DNA of 64,000 bases from Thermophagus sp052400625. GTDB taxonomy: Bacteria > Bacteroidota > Bacteroidia > Bacteroidales > Marinilabiliaceae. Shown here in pieces: positions 35,282 through 44,977 of the stretch (position 1 is the first letter of the stretch; every line of letters starts with the position of its first letter). The DNA lies in the NCBI GenBank assembly GCA_052400625.1, contig JBQTGH010000006.1; one strand, written 5' to 3'. Below the pieces are notes generated by a model. The model did not search any database. It saw only the letters and a list, made by a program, of their open reading frames with translations, and was not told where the DNA came from. The position numbers and the translations under genes were made by a program.

Positions 35282-35806
35282 ATGGAAACAACAGAATTCA
35301 TTTGGAGTATTGGTCCTACAGTAATAATATCTGTATTTACACTGGTTTTGGTTAAATGGTTTCTCAATCAAGAAGCATCCAGACGAAAACAGGAGTTTAT
35401 GCTGAAAGCGGAAGAAACCATATTGAAGCACCGCCTACAGGCATTTGAACGCCTGGCTCTGTTCTTGCAACGAATTTCTCCTGAATCTCTGGTATTAAGA
35501 GAGCAACGAAAAGACATGAATGCTTTTCAACTGCAAAATCAACTTTTGAAAAGTATCCGTTCGGAATTTAATCACAACTTAGCCATGCAAATTTACCTTC
35601 CCGCTGAAACCTGGGAACTCATTCGACAAGCCCGTGAGGAAGTTGCGAGGCTTATTAACACTTCTGCAGCCCAAATTCCTCCCAATGCCCCTTCTTTTGA
35701 ATTGGGCAGACGAGTTATTGAAAATGCCGGAGAAGCGGCCAATCATGCTGTCAAAAAAGCACTTAATAGGTTGCAGAAAGACGTTGAAGAATTAGGCTTA
35801 CATTAA
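35282..35806 (+). CDS. Membrane-anchored helical protein, unknown function
   Basis: A 174-residue protein with one N-terminal transmembrane helix (about residues 8-28, SIGPTVIISVFTLVLVKWFL) and a long helical body (HRLQAFERLALFLQRISPESL, LLKSIRSEFNHNLAMQIYLP). Similar proteins of this layout are widespread in Bacteroidota without known function. It has no enzymatic motif. The gene stands alone, in the opposite direction to its neighbours. Confidence 0.75.
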   Translation: METTEFIWSIGPTVIISVFTLVLVKWFLNQEASRRKQEFMLKAEETILKHRLQAFERLALFLQRISPESLVLREQRKDMNAFQLQNQLLKSIRSEFNHNLAMQIYLPAETWELIRQAREEVARLINTSAAQIPPNAPSFELGRRVIENAGEAANHAVKKALNRLQKDVEELGLH

Positions 35807-35830
35807 AGATTTCCGTAGGGGATTTTATTC

Positions 35831-35864
35831 AAAAAAAGGCTGTCCCTGATTCAGAGACAGCCTT
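35831..35864 (-). terminator. Terminator downstream of the flavodiiron gene
   Basis: AAGGCTGTC (35836-35844) pairs with GACAGCCTT (35856-35864). Read on the minus strand the stem is followed by a run of T (A-tract 35831-35837). It lies about 120 bases after the flavodiiron protein stop codon. Confidence 0.75.
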
Positions 35865-35984
35865 GGTCATAAAGGAAAGAAAAAAATACTTTGTTATTTC
35901 CTCGTTCTTGGAGTGGTTAATCTACAGATGCAAGATAAACTCTTAAAATACTTTTTGGAGAAAATTCCAACAATCTATAGACAT

Positions 35985-37175
35985 TTAATTTTTTAATTTC
36001 TCGGCCAATAGTTTTCCTAACATACGACATTCGTCGTATTTAGTTTTCTTTAGAGCATGTTTTTCTTCTACCGGATGATCAATAATTTCCCAATTCAGGG
36101 ATTCCCCAAACTCTTTCAATCTCTTAGTAGCGGTTCCAGCCCAGGTAAAAGATCCTAATATTCCAAGACAGTGATTCTTTACCCCCATATGTTGTATCTT
36201 ATTGACTAATGCTTCCATATTGGGATGTAATCCATTATTATAAGTAGGGCTGGCCAAAACAACCCCTTTATATTTAAATATATCAGAAATAATAAACGAT
36301 GAATGTGTTTTGGAAACATCGTATATTCTAATTTCTTTTATACCCTCTTCAGCCAAAGCCCGGGCAGTAACTTCCACCATATCTTCGGTATTTCCATACA
36401 TAGAAGCGTAAGCAATCACCACACCTTGGTCTGTATCAAAACTACTCCAGCGATGATACCAATCGATAACCTCCTGAATATGGCTACGGATAATCGGCCC
36501 ATGGGCCGCAGCAATCACTTTAATATCTAACCCTTTAAGTTTTTCAAGGGTTTTTTGGACAGGACTTCCAAATTTACCGACAATATTGGAATAATAACGA
36601 CGCATCTCATCGTGGAAATAAGAAAAATCCATTTCATCATCAAAGACAGCGCCATCCAAAGTCCCAAAGCTACCGAAAGCATCGGCCGAAAACAAAACCT
36701 TTTTGGAAGCTTCATACGTCACCATCGTTTCGGGCCAGTGAACCATTGGAGCCATATAAAACTGAAGTTTATGCGATCCTAAATCCAACTCATCCCCTTC
36801 CTTAATCTCCAACACATTATCATGGATTCCAAAAAAGCCCTCTATCATTGGCAAGGTCTTTTTATTTCCTACAATTTTTATTTCGGGATATAAATTACGG
36901 ATTATACTGACAGACCCTGCATGATCAGGTTCCATATGGTTAATAATCAAATAATCTATAGCTCTATCACCAATAATGGCACTAATTTTATTTATAAACT
37001 TTTCCACCTGACCAATCTCCACGGTATCAATAAGAGCTATCTTTTCATCTTTGATCAGGTATGAGTTATAGGCCACCCCCCTAGGTAAAGGCCACATGTT
37101 TTCAAACAGATGGGTGCGACGATCGTTTACCCCCACATAGAAAATATCGTCAAACAAACGAATAGGTTGATACAT
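35985..37175 (-). CDS. FprA-family flavodiiron protein
   Basis: A 396-residue cytoplasmic enzyme with two domains. Residues 1-245 are a metallo-beta-lactamase-like diiron domain with NHMEPDHAGSV and MVHWPETM metal ligands. Residues 250-396 are a flavodoxin-like domain, with the FMN phosphate loop in YASMYGNTEDM. Such A-type flavoproteins reduce oxygen to water or nitric oxide to N2O, giving anaerobes protection. No rubredoxin gene is adjacent, so the electron donor is unknown. It lies 17 bases after the SPOR lipoprotein gene and may share its transcript. Confidence 0.93.
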   Translation of the reverse strand: MYQPIRLFDDIFYVGVNDRRTHLFENMWPLPRGVAYNSYLIKDEKIALIDTVEIGQVEKFINKISAIIGDRAIDYLIINHMEPDHAGSVSIIRNLYPEIKIVGNKKTLPMIEGFFGIHDNVLEIKEGDELDLGSHKLQFYMAPMVHWPETMVTYEASKKVLFSADAFGSFGTLDGAVFDDEMDFSYFHDEMRRYYSNIVGKFGSPVQKTLEKLKGLDIKVIAAAHGPIIRSHIQEVIDWYHRWSSFDTDQGVVIAYASMYGNTEDMVEVTARALAEEGIKEIRIYDVSKTHSSFIISDIFKYKGVVLASPTYNNGLHPNMEALVNKIQHMGVKNHCLGILGSFTWAGTATKRLKEFGESLNWEIIDHPVEEKHALKKTKYDECRMLGKLLAEKLKN

Positions 37176-37192
37176 CTTTTATTTTGTTTTTA

Positions 37193-37672
37193 TTATTGTT
37201 TTCTGATTAGTAACCATACATCACTATATTCAGGATAATTCTCCCGAATAGATCCGATATTCCGTCGAGCAGGATCTTCCTCATTGTAAGCGGCGACCGA
37301 AACCCTGAACAATCCCTTTTCATTTTCAAGGACAATCGGAACAAATCCTTTTTTGATAAGCGTTTCTTTGTAATTTTTTGCATTTTCCAGATAACGGAAA
37401 GAACCGATAATCACATAGTAATGATAAATGTTCTCACTTGTTTCCTTCACATCTACCGTGCGTACTTTTTCCTCCCTCACCACAATTGCAGGTTGTTCTT
37501 TTTGATCTGTTTTCGTGGTTCCGGAATTATGTTCTTCTCTGATTTCAATGCCGTCTTCTTTCACTCCTTCTGCAAAGGGCGATTCATTCATACGAGATGA
37601 TCCCCTGCGCAATGAGCTACATGATCCAAAGACCAAAACAATGGCGCCCAATAACAAAACTTTTCTAATCAT
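37193..37672 (-). CDS. SPOR-domain lipoprotein
   Basis: A 159-residue protein with a lipoprotein signal (LLLGAIVLVFGSCSS, lipidated Cys about residue 18), a disordered charged linker, and a C-terminal SPOR domain from about residue 85 (YHYYVIIGSFRYLENAKNY, then FRVSVAAYNEEDPARRNIGSIRENYP). SPOR domains bind denuded peptidoglycan at division sites, so the protein should be at the outer or inner membrane facing the wall. It is followed by the flavodiiron gene. Confidence 0.85.
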   Translation of the reverse strand: MIRKVLLLGAIVLVFGSCSSLRRGSSRMNESPFAEGVKEDGIEIREEHNSGTTKTDQKEQPAIVVREEKVRTVDVKETSENIYHYYVIIGSFRYLENAKNYKETLIKKGFVPIVLENEKGLFRVSVAAYNEEDPARRNIGSIRENYPEYSDVWLLIRKQ

Positions 37673-37990
37673 GATTTATACTCCCAATAAGATGAGATAA
37701 TTCGCTTTTAACGGCATCAAAATTGCAAAAAAAAATCGGTGAGATCAAAAAAAAGAGTAAGTTGATAATACCAATAAAAACCTATATTTGCCAACAAAAA
37801 TTACCTTATCCGAATAAGCTTAAACAGGTTTATTCGTTTACAAAGATGTTTATTTATGCATCACTCACATCTGCATATAATAAAGATTGTAATCTAATCG
37901 CTAACAAATAAACTCGCAATTATACACAATTGCAACATTTAGTCTAGAAAACATAAATTATTTTAATCCAGCAAGATCAAATTAAAAGGC
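37673..37990. other. Intergenic region with a promoter for mltG
   Basis: About 320 bases. It contains a Bacteroidota promoter (TTG at 37762-37764, 18-base spacer, TATATTTG at 37783-37790), and a short inverted repeat CGAATAA/TTATTCG around 37811-37838 in the ~195-base leader. No gene is supported. Confidence 0.5.
37762..37790 (+). promoter_or_regulatory. Promoter upstream of mltG
   Basis: TTG (37762-37764) and TATATTTG (37783-37790), a perfect -7 box with an 18-base spacer. The next gene starts about 195 bases later, so the transcript would have a long leader. Confidence 0.5.
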
Positions 37991-39061
37991 ATGGCGATAA
38001 AACAAAAAAATAACAAAAATATCGGTCGCAACCTGTTGCGTTATTTTATTGTCTCTGTAATGGTTGTCGGCATTGGAATCTACGCAATTTATAATCTCAA
38101 ACACAAAATATTTGCGCCAAACGTAGTAATACAAGAGGGTAACACCTATAGCTTTTATATTCCCACAGGAGCTACCTATTCCGATGTCAGCGGATTACTG
38201 GAAATATCAGGGGTGGTAAAAAATCTGGAATCATTCAATTGGTTGGCAGAGAAAAAAGGCTATCCCGAAAAGATAAAACCTGGACACTACGTTTTGAAAA
38301 ATGGGATGAACAATAACGAACTGGTAAACATGTTCAGGGGGGGACTTCAAACCCCTGTTCGTTTAACGTTCAGCAATGTTCGCACCAAACAACAACTGGC
38401 GGGTATTGTGTCAAATGTTATTGAGGCAGACTCTGCTTCCATTGCAACAGTTCTTAGTAATGATTCCATTTTATCTGAATTTGGATTTGACACAGCCACA
38501 GTTTATGCCATGATCATTCCAAACACCTACGAAATGTGGTGGAACAGTGATGCTCTTGACTTTCTGAAACGCATGCATCGAGAATTCAATAAATTCTGGA
38601 CAGACAATAGACTGGAAAAAGCCAAACAAGCTGGACTTTCTCCTATTGGAGTTGCCACCTTGGCAAGCATTGTGGATGAAGAAACCGTTATGGAAGATGA
38701 AAAAAAGACCGTTGCAGGTCTTTATATCAACCGTCTAAAACGCAATATGCGCCTACAGGCAGACCCAACCATCAAATTCGTATTGGGTGACTTTTCAATT
38801 AACAGAGTGCTTTCAAAAGATTTAAAATTGGATTCCCCTTACAACACATATCTATATGCGGGTCTACCTCCAGGGCCCATCCGTTTTCCTTCAGTGAAAG
38901 GTATCGAAGCGGTATTAAATTTTGAGAAACATAATTATCTATATATGTGTGCAAAAGATGATTTTTCGGGCTATCATAACTTTGCCAAAACACTGCGCCA
39001 GCATAATATCAATGCAGCTCGCTATCGAAGAGCATTAAGGCAAAGACGAATCTGGCGTTAA
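37991..39061 (+). CDS. mltG: Endolytic murein transglycosylase MltG
   Basis: A 356-residue inner-membrane protein with one N-terminal transmembrane helix (about residues 15-34), a LysM-like subdomain and a catalytic domain. The motif VDEETVMEDEKKTVAGLYIN includes the catalytic glutamate, and NRLKRNMRLQADPT and YAGLPPGPI are family signatures. It cuts nascent glycan strands and may act as the terminase of peptidoglycan polymerisation. It converges with murB, leaving only 14 bases between stop codons. Confidence 0.93.
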   Translation: MAIKQKNNKNIGRNLLRYFIVSVMVVGIGIYAIYNLKHKIFAPNVVIQEGNTYSFYIPTGATYSDVSGLLEISGVVKNLESFNWLAEKKGYPEKIKPGHYVLKNGMNNNELVNMFRGGLQTPVRLTFSNVRTKQQLAGIVSNVIEADSASIATVLSNDSILSEFGFDTATVYAMIIPNTYEMWWNSDALDFLKRMHREFNKFWTDNRLEKAKQAGLSPIGVATLASIVDEETVMEDEKKTVAGLYINRLKRNMRLQADPTIKFVLGDFSINRVLSKDLKLDSPYNTYLYAGLPPGPIRFPSVKGIEAVLNFEKHNYLYMCAKDDFSGYHNFAKTLRQHNINAARYRRALRQRRIWR

Positions 39062-39075
39062 CCTTTTGGTGTCAT

Positions 39076-40086
39076 TCACAGAATATTAACTTCAGGATCC
39101 AGCTTAATTCCAAATTTCTCTAATACATCCGATTGAATTTCACAGGCAAGGTCGGCAATTTCTTTTCCTGTTGCGCCCCCTTTATTGATGAGCACAAGTG
39201 CTTGCTTGTCATGAACTCCGGCATTCCCAATACATTTACCTTTCCATCCGGCCTTCTCAATCAGCCAACCGGCTGCCACTTTAAATCGGTTTTGTGCATG
39301 TGGATATCCCACAGCATCCGGATAATTTTGTTTTAGAGTTTCAAAAAGCGGCTTTTCCACTATTGGGTTTTTAAAGAAACTCCCGCCATTGCCAAGTTCA
39401 TTGGGATCGGGCAGCTTCGACTTCCGAATGTCAATGATGGCATTTCTTATATTTTTCAAATTTGCCGGCCCACGCTTTTCCACCGCTTCTTTAACCTGTC
39501 CGTAATCTAACAGATATTTCGGTTTTTTACTTAATCTCAACACCAAATTGGTTATAACAACGTTGTTTTGAAGTGGCCCTTTAAAAATACTGTATCGATA
39601 GTCGTACATACACTCATTAACATCCATAGAAAAGACTTCTCCACTGTCCAAAAGAAATCCCTCCACCCGATCTACTACATCAGCGAGTTCCACGCCATAA
39701 GCCCCTATATTTTGAACTGCTGCAGCCCCTGCATTTCCAGGAATATAGGACAGATTTTCTATTCCTCCCAATCCCCTTTCAACACACCATGCAACACAAT
39801 CGTCCCAATTTTCACCGGCTGAAATGTCAACTAAAACTGTATCCTTATTGTCTTCCAGCAACTCAATCCCTTTAAACGCAGGGAATAGAACTGTGCCATC
39901 AAAATCGCCTGTAAATAATAAATTGCTACCACCACCCAGAACCAGTTTTTTCGGATGCTTATCACTCTCCTTTTCAAGCCATTGCTTTAATTCCTTTTGG
40001 GTGTCAAATCTGTAAAACTTGCGGGTATATGCGACAACCCCGAAGGTGGTATAATCTTGGAGGGGATAATGATTATAATACTCCAT
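39076..40086 (-). CDS. murB: UDP-N-acetylenolpyruvoylglucosamine reductase
   Basis: A 336-residue FAD enzyme that makes UDP-MurNAc for peptidoglycan. It has the opening NHYPLQDYTTFGVVA, a GGGSNLLF FAD loop, LSYIPGNAGAAAVQNIGAYGVEL, the catalytic serine region GNGGSFFKNP and the C-terminal GWLIEKAGWKG and NAGVHDKQALVLIN. The layout resembles the type I (E. coli) enzyme. It converges with mltG. Confidence 0.95.
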   Translation of the reverse strand: MEYYNHYPLQDYTTFGVVAYTRKFYRFDTQKELKQWLEKESDKHPKKLVLGGGSNLLFTGDFDGTVLFPAFKGIELLEDNKDTVLVDISAGENWDDCVAWCVERGLGGIENLSYIPGNAGAAAVQNIGAYGVELADVVDRVEGFLLDSGEVFSMDVNECMYDYRYSIFKGPLQNNVVITNLVLRLSKKPKYLLDYGQVKEAVEKRGPANLKNIRNAIIDIRKSKLPDPNELGNGGSFFKNPIVEKPLFETLKQNYPDAVGYPHAQNRFKVAAGWLIEKAGWKGKCIGNAGVHDKQALVLINKGGATGKEIADLACEIQSDVLEKFGIKLDPEVNIL

Positions 40087-40297
40087 TCAATCGACTTTTA
40101 AATATTTTATAGGACAAATTTAACGCTGTTCGTACAAATGCCCCTGCTTTTGGGCAAATATCTATACATGAAGCGTAATATTATAAGTAAGAAGGATGAC
40201 CTGAATAAATTGTTGATGCAGATAATTCTTACCACATTTTATAACATACGTACCTTCAAAGCTTCATACGTCAATACAAAAGATTGAAAATCCGTCT

Positions 40298-42703
40298 TTA
40301 TGATCCTTTATTTAAACTATCTGAAGGTTGCCCGTAATAGCCTGTGTTATAATAACCATACCCCTTATCGTTTGGATTAACATCATTTAGCAAAACCCCT
40401 AAGTGTTTAATTTCATCGTTAATCAGTTCGTCAATGGTGACCGCCAAATGTTCTTTGTTTGTTATTCCTGCGCGCACAATAAAGAGACTACTATCGGAAT
40501 ATTGCATCAGCAAACGGGCATCAGCCACCAATCCAATGGGCGGCGTATCCACAATAATAATATCAAATCTGTTCCTAAGGTGTTCAAAAAGCTTCTTAAT
40601 CCGACTTCCCGAAATCAATTCTGACGGATTGGGGGGAGTCACCCCTGCCGGGACCAACCATAGGTTATCCACATCCGAAGAATAAACAATTTCATCAAAG
40701 CGATTTTGGCGAATCAGATAGCTGGAGATTCCTGCATCCCTCTGCTTATCAAATATTTCGGAAAGCCTCGGTTTTCTCATATCAAATCCCACCAAAGCGG
40801 TTTTCCGACCGGATATGGCAAATACTGAAGCCAAATTTAAAGCACAAAAGGTTTTGCCTTCTCCTGTATTGTTTGACGTTAGCAAGATAACCTGATTGTT
40901 CCTTTCGGACGACATAAATTTGATTTTGGTCCTTAATGACCGAAACGATTCCGCAATCAGGGAGTAAGGCATATGGGTGATAACATTCTCTGATTTGGCC
41001 TTACTACGCGCGATGAAACCCATAAAAGGAATATCTTTAGTGATAGCCTCCATCTCTTCCCGATCTCTGATCTTATTATTAAACGTTTCTTTTAAAGCGA
41101 TAACGACGGCAGGTAGAATCAATGCCAGTAAAGCCGCTTTGCCGTAATTACTCTTTTTATTCGGCGAAACAATCCCTGTTATAGAGGCCTGATCAAGCGT
41201 TTCATTGTCGGGAATATTTGATGCCTTTGCAATTTGAGTTTCGGAATTCTTTTGTAACAGAAAGGTATAAATGGCGTCGTTCAATTTAAAAGCTCTTTCC
41301 AGTTCCAGATATTCTTTTTCCAGTTCAGGCAGTCGATTCATATGAATCGATAAATTATTTATCTGACTTCGAATCTCATTCTGTTGAATTATTAAAGTCT
41401 CGATACGTTTATCAATGGCTTGGACCAGTGTTTCACCAACAACTTTCAAACTTTCATTTAACTGAGAATAATATGGATTATCTTTTCCGGCTGAATGAAT
41501 TATTGTTTTCATTTCCGACCAGGTATCCAAATATTTGTTTACCAGACGGGATATCAAACCTGCATTTTCATCCGCGAAGGCCGTGAGCAAAAAATCATCT
41601 TCCAATCGGCCGTCGATGAATTTCATCTTTAATTGGTTCAGATAGTCATATTTTATCCTTAATAATCTTAATTCCTTCTCCTTCTCCAAATAATCATCGG
41701 CCAACTGAGTGGCATAATCGGACGGTACCATAAACCTGTTTCGCTTACGGAAATCCATTAATTGTTCCTGCGTTTTATTCAATGTATCCTCCACACTCTT
41801 CAATTGTTTACGGATAAATTCAAGGGAACGGGTAGCCATGTCGTTTTTTCTTTTCAGGTTGGTTTCCACTATCACTTCCGATAAAACATTTAGAAACCGG
41901 ATTATTTTTTGTGGATTTTGACCTGTTATAGAAATAAAAACAATTGAAGAGCCTTCCCTGTAAGTGTTGATTGAAAGGCGTGATCGATACCTAGCGGTCA
42001 GTTGCTGATTGGAATTAAACTTGATATAATAATTACCTTTCGAAGCTTGAACAGAATGTTTAGACAGGATCCTAAATGAAAAGTTTTTATGTTTTATCCA
42101 TTCTCCTGGTTTTACCTCCTTTTCAAATGTATATGGAGCGACATGCGAAACATCCTGAGAAAGATCAAATCGATGCAAACGGCCCTCCTCGGAGGAAGAA
42201 GAAACCCTGTAGTTTCCGGTTGTAAGAATCGAAATGTATACCGGAACATCCAAAATTTGCGGATGTTTTTTATCTATCTCAATTTCAAATGGTACCGATT
42301 GATAAAGCTCAGTATCCTTAAATCTTCCATCAGCATAATAAGAAATATTAAAATCGAGTCTTCGAATAACTTCATTTATGGTTTTTTGCGAACGGATGAT
42401 GAAAGATTGGTTTTCAATATTCCGAACTTCGGCCGATAGCCCAAACCCATCCATCAAGTTAACCTCATTCAGCATCTTTTCCGAATCGCTTTTGAATAAC
42501 ATGGTTACTGCCCCTTTATAAAGAGGCGATGAGTATCGATGATACAGATAAACGGAAAACAAAAAGAAGGGAACCGTAATAGCAAACAACTTCCAGTTTC
42601 GCCCAACCAAACGGGCAAGCTTTTTTACATCTGAAAAACTATCGGCTTTTCCCGAATATCTATACCGCTGATAGGGAGAATCTGCTTTGGGGGATACAGC
42701 CAT
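40298..42703 (-). CDS. Wzc-like polysaccharide co-polymerase / tyrosine kinase (first copy)
   Basis: An 801-residue protein with a cytoplasmic N-terminus, a transmembrane helix near residues 37-57, a long periplasmic region with Wzz domain and coiled coil (about 250-470), a second transmembrane helix near 510-530, and a cytoplasmic BY-kinase domain. Walker A is TSNNTGEGKT (about 600), Walker A' FDMRKPR and Walker B IIIVDTPPIGL. The C-terminus has a short Tyr cluster (KGYGYYNTGYYG). It controls exopolysaccharide chain length and export. It is on the opposite strand from a second copy at 45820. Confidence 0.88.
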   Translation of the reverse strand: MAVSPKADSPYQRYRYSGKADSFSDVKKLARLVGRNWKLFAITVPFFLFSVYLYHRYSSPLYKGAVTMLFKSDSEKMLNEVNLMDGFGLSAEVRNIENQSFIIRSQKTINEVIRRLDFNISYYADGRFKDTELYQSVPFEIEIDKKHPQILDVPVYISILTTGNYRVSSSSEEGRLHRFDLSQDVSHVAPYTFEKEVKPGEWIKHKNFSFRILSKHSVQASKGNYYIKFNSNQQLTARYRSRLSINTYREGSSIVFISITGQNPQKIIRFLNVLSEVIVETNLKRKNDMATRSLEFIRKQLKSVEDTLNKTQEQLMDFRKRNRFMVPSDYATQLADDYLEKEKELRLLRIKYDYLNQLKMKFIDGRLEDDFLLTAFADENAGLISRLVNKYLDTWSEMKTIIHSAGKDNPYYSQLNESLKVVGETLVQAIDKRIETLIIQQNEIRSQINNLSIHMNRLPELEKEYLELERAFKLNDAIYTFLLQKNSETQIAKASNIPDNETLDQASITGIVSPNKKSNYGKAALLALILPAVVIALKETFNNKIRDREEMEAITKDIPFMGFIARSKAKSENVITHMPYSLIAESFRSLRTKIKFMSSERNNQVILLTSNNTGEGKTFCALNLASVFAISGRKTALVGFDMRKPRLSEIFDKQRDAGISSYLIRQNRFDEIVYSSDVDNLWLVPAGVTPPNPSELISGSRIKKLFEHLRNRFDIIIVDTPPIGLVADARLLMQYSDSSLFIVRAGITNKEHLAVTIDELINDEIKHLGVLLNDVNPNDKGYGYYNTGYYGQPSDSLNKGS

Positions 42704-42832
42704 TTTGACGGGTTTTGTTTATACGGAACAAAAATATAAGAATATAATATATAAACTAACACAAGATAGTAGATTTATGAAAAGGTTTTGAATCCATAAC
42801 AACCCCTGTTCTTAAATATAAAATCCCAAATA

Positions 42833-43588
42833 TCAATTTCGACGAACAAATTGCGTCAACTTGGAAGCATTTTTAAAAAACAAGGTGCGCATACCTCCTA
42901 CATTGTTAGTTCTAAGCGCCCTAAGATCTTCGCTCGATTTGGCAATGACGTTTCTAATCGAACGATTGCTTAAGCCTCCTGTTCGCATTCGCACCATAAC
43001 TTCAGGCAGGTATTCAACGCGCAATGATGGCACCGAAAGTGCCCGAAGAAGCCATTCATAATCTGCAGAAATTCGGTATTCAATATTAAAAGTGCCAACC
43101 AATTCGAGTAATTGACGACTGAAGTAAACTGTTGGATGTGGCGGCATCCAGCCCCATTGAAGTCGTTGTGGACGAAAGGATCCACTTCGCCAATAACGAA
43201 CCACTTTGTTTATATCATTGGGACTAACATACTGCAAATCGCCATAAAGCAACTGAAAATCAGTTTCAACATATCGATCAATCACCCGGGATAACACATC
43301 AGGGGTTGCCAAAACATCATCAGCATGAATAAACCCTATTACCTCACCTGTTGACATTTGAATCCCCTTATTCATGGCATCATATAGCCCCTTATCCGGT
43401 TCACTGATCCATTGATTAACGATATCTTCGTTCTTTTTTAAAATATTAATGGTGGCATCAGTTGAGCCACCATCCACAACGATATATTCTAAATCTACAA
43501 AATTTTGATTGCGTACCGACTCAATAGTAGACTCTAGAGTCTTAGCAGACTGATAGGTTACGGTAATTAGTGAGATTTTTTTATTCAT
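42833..43588 (-). CDS. Family 2 glycosyltransferase
   Basis: A 251-residue GT-A fold enzyme. Signature pieces are SLITVTYQSAKTLESTIESV, DLEYIVVDGGSTD, and GFIHADDVLA (the DxD-like metal site near residue 92), with an acceptor-side SADYEWLLRAL. It transfers a sugar onto a lipid-linked exopolysaccharide precursor. It lies between the first Wzc-like gene and the WecA-like gene on the same strand. The sugar specificity is not readable. Confidence 0.9.
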   Translation of the reverse strand: MNKKISLITVTYQSAKTLESTIESVRNQNFVDLEYIVVDGGSTDATINILKKNEDIVNQWISEPDKGLYDAMNKGIQMSTGEVIGFIHADDVLATPDVLSRVIDRYVETDFQLLYGDLQYVSPNDINKVVRYWRSGSFRPQRLQWGWMPPHPTVYFSRQLLELVGTFNIEYRISADYEWLLRALSVPSLRVEYLPEVMVRMRTGGLSNRSIRNVIAKSSEDLRALRTNNVGGMRTLFFKNASKLTQFVRRN

Positions 43589-43633
43589 CTGGTACCATTG
43601 TTAATAATCACTTTTTACAAAGATGTACCGTAT

Positions 43634-44719
43634 TTATTTGTTGCGTAATTTTCTCGCTTTAATTCTGATTAACAAAGCAGGAATGTAGAATATCACAAAG
43701 CCTACTACGAAATTCATTACCAGAAGTTTCAACATTCCAAAATCTTTGAGCAAAAAGGAAACAGCAATAAAAAGGATATTGACCACCCCCAAAATTAGGG
43801 CCACCTGAATATGAGAACATCCTAATGTTAGCAATCGATGGTGAATATGGTTTTTATCTGCAATAAATGGCGAATTTCCGTGCGACAACCTTAGGAAAAA
43901 AACACGAAGTGTATCGATTACTGGGACAATTAAAATACCAACAACCACGGCCGGGGCCGAAGTCATAGTAACAGCCAATGAGGCCCTTAGGTTGGGAGCA
44001 TTCGATTCCATAAATCGGATGGCCAGCACGGCAAGCAGAAAACCAATCAACATGGAACCGGTGTCGCCCATGAAAATTTTTTGGGTTTTGGTGAATACAT
44101 TATAATATAAAAATGCTAGCAGGGAGCCTGTAATGATGACTCCTATTATGGTCTCATAAATATCATTGTTAATATAAAACCAAATGGTAAAAGCTAAGGT
44201 GGAAATAATACCGCTAATCGCCGCTAGCCCATCAACCCCATCGATAAGGTTAAATCCATTGATGATAAAAATCACAAACAGTAGGGAGATACAAAAACTG
44301 GTAAAATAATCGGGTTGAAGGCCAAAAAAACCGTGAAACTCAGTTATTCTTATATCACCAAATCCTACGATTATAAAAGCTGCCAGAATTTGCCCCAAAA
44401 GTTTCATCATTGGAGCCGTTATTAAAATATCGTCTTTGATTCCTATAGAAAAAATTACCAACAATGAAGGCACAAGAAAGGGAATAGGCGTAAAATGGAA
44501 CCAATCCAGAAAAATAGAATAAGTAAACAGGAAGCCGATAAAAATGCCCAGTCCCCCTAAATTCGGAATTTTCTCTTTATGGACATGGCGCTTACCAGGT
44601 TCGTCAAACAAATTTTTATAGTAGGATACCCTAAGAATCGTTGGGATGGATAAAAAAACCACTAAAAATGACAATAAGCAAGCTAGGGCTATTATTAAAA
44701 TTGTAGTATAATCATTCAT
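43634..44719 (-). CDS. UDP-GlcNAc:undecaprenyl-phosphate GlcNAc-1-phosphate transferase (WecA-like)
   Basis: A 361-residue integral membrane protein with about 10 transmembrane helices. Motifs: DDILITAPMMKLLGQ (DD metal site), NGFNLIDGVDGLA, MGDTGSMLIGFLL and the cytosolic NHIHHRLLTLG. It starts polysaccharide assembly by attaching a sugar phosphate to undecaprenyl phosphate. MraY is the alternative in this family, but the HIHH motif and exopolysaccharide neighbours fit WecA/TagO-like enzymes. It starts 46 bases upstream of the glycosyltransferase. A minus-strand -7 box, TAAATTTG at 44756-44749, is a possible promoter. Confidence 0.9.
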   Translation of the reverse strand: MNDYTTILIIALACLLSFLVVFLSIPTILRVSYYKNLFDEPGKRHVHKEKIPNLGGLGIFIGFLFTYSIFLDWFHFTPIPFLVPSLLVIFSIGIKDDILITAPMMKLLGQILAAFIIVGFGDIRITEFHGFFGLQPDYFTSFCISLLFVIFIINGFNLIDGVDGLAAISGIISTLAFTIWFYINNDIYETIIGVIITGSLLAFLYYNVFTKTQKIFMGDTGSMLIGFLLAVLAIRFMESNAPNLRASLAVTMTSAPAVVVGILIVPVIDTLRVFFLRLSHGNSPFIADKNHIHHRLLTLGCSHIQVALILGVVNILFIAVSFLLKDFGMLKLLVMNFVVGFVIFYIPALLIRIKARKLRNK

Positions 44720-44977
44720 TGTTATTGTTTCACAATCATTTTCCGGTACAAATTTATGAAACCTTTCGACAAACTTAAATTTCCTGATGTTTAAATTGTA
44801 AAAAGAAAACCATAAATTTGGGCGATAAAAGGAGTCTATTTATGGGTAACATCATATCGTACAACCTTATACTCTTAACTTTAAATAATTTATATTAATC
44901 ACATCAATAATAGCAGCAGCCGGGTATGATTTTGACCCGATTAATTTTTCGTAGAATAATGTTTTGAAATTTAATTT